Below, piece by piece: positions 63,203-64,000 of a stretch of 64,000 nt of DNA (position 1 is its first letter; every line of letters starts with the position of its first letter). The notes under the pieces were generated by a model, which worked only from the letters and a program-made list of their open reading frames with translations, had not been told where the DNA came from and did no database searches. A program made the position numbers and the translations under genes. The DNA is from Streptomyces tateyamensis (lineage in GTDB: Bacteria; Actinomycetota; Actinomycetes; Streptomycetales; Streptomycetaceae), in contig NZ_PYBW01000025.1 in assembly GCF_003205575.1 (NCBI RefSeq), positions 1-64,000 of the forward strand, read 5' to 3'.

Positions 63203-64000
63203 CTAGTGCGCCCCCGGTGCCTGCCGCCCCTTCCGCACCAGGAACCCCACCCCGGCCACCACCAGCGCGGCCACCACGCCCCCCGCCACGTAGAGCCACC
63301 CCGGCGTTCCCCCCGCCGCGCCCACCACGGGCACCGCCGAGGCCGCCACCGACTCCGGCGCCCCCTGCGACTCCACCCGGGCCAGCAGCGGATTGTCCCT
63401 GGGCCCGTCGTCCACAGCCGGATTCGCCGCCAACGACTTCGAAGGCGACGCGATCCCGTACCCGTACCGCTCGTTCGGGGTCACACTGCCGTCGGGAGGG
63501 GCAGCGGCACTGGTGATCATGCGACGGATCACCTGCCCGGCCGACAGGCTCGGGTACTTGGCCCGCACCAGCGCGGCGATGGCGGAGACGTAGGCGGTGG
63601 CGTCGGAGGTGCCGGTGGCGTAGCGGTAGTCGGTGGGGGATTTCGAACCGGCGTCCCGGATTTCCACGCCAGGTGCGACCACGGAGACCTCCGGCCCGCG
63701 GTCGGACTTCTCCCAGATGTTGCCCTTCCGATCGATCGCACCGACCGCGACCACCCCCGGAAACGCTGCGGGATAAGCAACCTCCGCACCAAGATTGCCG
63801 GATCCGGCTACCAGCACCACGTCATGAGAGAGCGCGTACTGAACTGCCGAGCGCGCATCCCGATCGGTTCGCAGTGCCGCTGCGAAGGACATGTTGACCA
63901 CCTTCGCGCCACGGTCCACCGCATAACGGAGTGCCTCAGCGAACCTGAGCTCGGGCCCCGCGACCACTGTGTCTGCATCCCTGAGTCCTATCCGTACCGG
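63203..64000 (-). CDS. Membrane-anchored S8 serine protease, C-terminal part
   Basis: The frame is open to the window edge, so the N-terminus with Asp and His of the triad lies outside. Visible are the substrate strand AVDRGAKVVNMSFAA, the oxyanion Asn region VLVAGSGNLG (here SGN), the nucleophile motif ATGTSDATAYVSAIAALVR with Ser in GTSxA, and a C-terminal membrane helix (WLYVAGGVVAALVVAGVGFLV) followed by RKGRQ. This layout fits mycosin-type or cell-wall subtilases anchored outside the cell. The Asp in GTSDA is a slight deviation from GTSMA. Confidence 0.88.
   Translation of the reverse strand, partial: PVRIGLRDADTVVAGPELRFAEALRYAVDRGAKVVNMSFAAALRTDRDARSAVQYALSHDVVLVAGSGNLGAEVAYPAAFPGVVAVGAIDRKGNIWEKSDRGPEVSVVAPGVEIRDAGSKSPTDYRYATGTSDATAYVSAIAALVRAKYPSLSAGQVIRRMITSAAAPPDGSVTPNERYGYGIASPSKSLAANPAVDDGPRDNPLLARVESQGAPESVAASAVPVVGAAGGTPGWLYVAGGVVAALVVAGVGFLVRKGRQAPGAH

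Overview
The window is high-GC DNA with strong third-position G/C bias, many GTG starts, translationally coupled operons and several genes whose -10 box lies 6-8 nt before the start codon (leaderless style). Together with DasR-type operators, a PemK-like gene beside cysM, a CysO/Mec sulfur module and a bL37-like micro-ORF, this points to a chromosomal segment of the Streptomycetaceae (Streptomyces or Kitasatospora). I see no phage, insertion sequence, CRISPR array or classical polyketide/peptide biosynthetic cluster.

0-9.6 kb: end of a Tat-exported phospholipase C, a pentapeptide-repeat/LtrA pair, and an oligopeptide ABC importer (solute-binding protein on the minus strand; two permeases and a fused double ATPase on the plus strand). 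10-12.6 kb: two identical tRNA-Lys(CTT) genes around a glyoxalase remnant, a TetR regulator, an unlisted 25-codon bL37-like gene, and an orphan NarL/DesK-type histidine kinase. 12.7-24.6 kb: EamA exporter, chorismate mutase, VOC protein, OsmC, a PAS-GGDEF-EAL cyclic-di-GMP enzyme, a luciferase-like monooxygenase divergent from a Bcr/CflA exporter, a DedA-like protein, a polysaccharide-deacetylase-like lipoprotein, a hydrolase and uracil-DNA glycosylase. 24.6-30.2 kb: second LtrA, HAD phosphatase, Gfo/Idh oxidoreductase, adenosine deaminase, DUF445.

30.2-37.4 kb (minus): the most distinctive region. It holds an ABC-2 exporter (two permeases, one ATPase) followed by four genes, the last three coupled by GTGA overlaps: sugar aminotransferase, Gfo/Idh dehydrogenase, GT2 glycosyltransferase and a UDP-HexNAc-type 6-dehydrogenase. 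The enzyme set matches the WbpA/WbpB/WbpE logic for 3-amino-hexuronic acids and suggests an undescribed exported glycan or glycoconjugate.

37.5-45.1 kb: small secreted protein, ECF42-type sigma factor with its DGPF/YCII partner, GroES-like protein, DUF3618, Bcp peroxiredoxin, and an AraFGH-like sugar ABC importer. 45.4-53.4 kb: chitin/GlcNAc region: a GH18 chitinase whose promoter carries two DasR-like palindromes, tRNA-Leu(TAG), rdgB-rph, and the GlcNAc phosphotransferase genes nagF, nagE1 and nagE2 with further dre operators, including two abutting sites that form a perfect 32-bp palindrome. Secreted chitinase makes GlcNAc oligomers, the PTS imports GlcNAc, and DasR would coordinate both.

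53.4-64 kb: metallo-hydrolase, HTH protein, membrane-anchored PemK-like protein, and clpS-DUF2017-mec-[34-codon Cys leader peptide]-cysO-cysM, a cysteine-biosynthesis locus probably controlled by attenuation; then pncB and pncA (NAD salvage) behind two perfect palindromes, an AbiEi-like protein, small unknown genes, a VOC protein and the C-terminal part of a membrane-anchored S8 protease.
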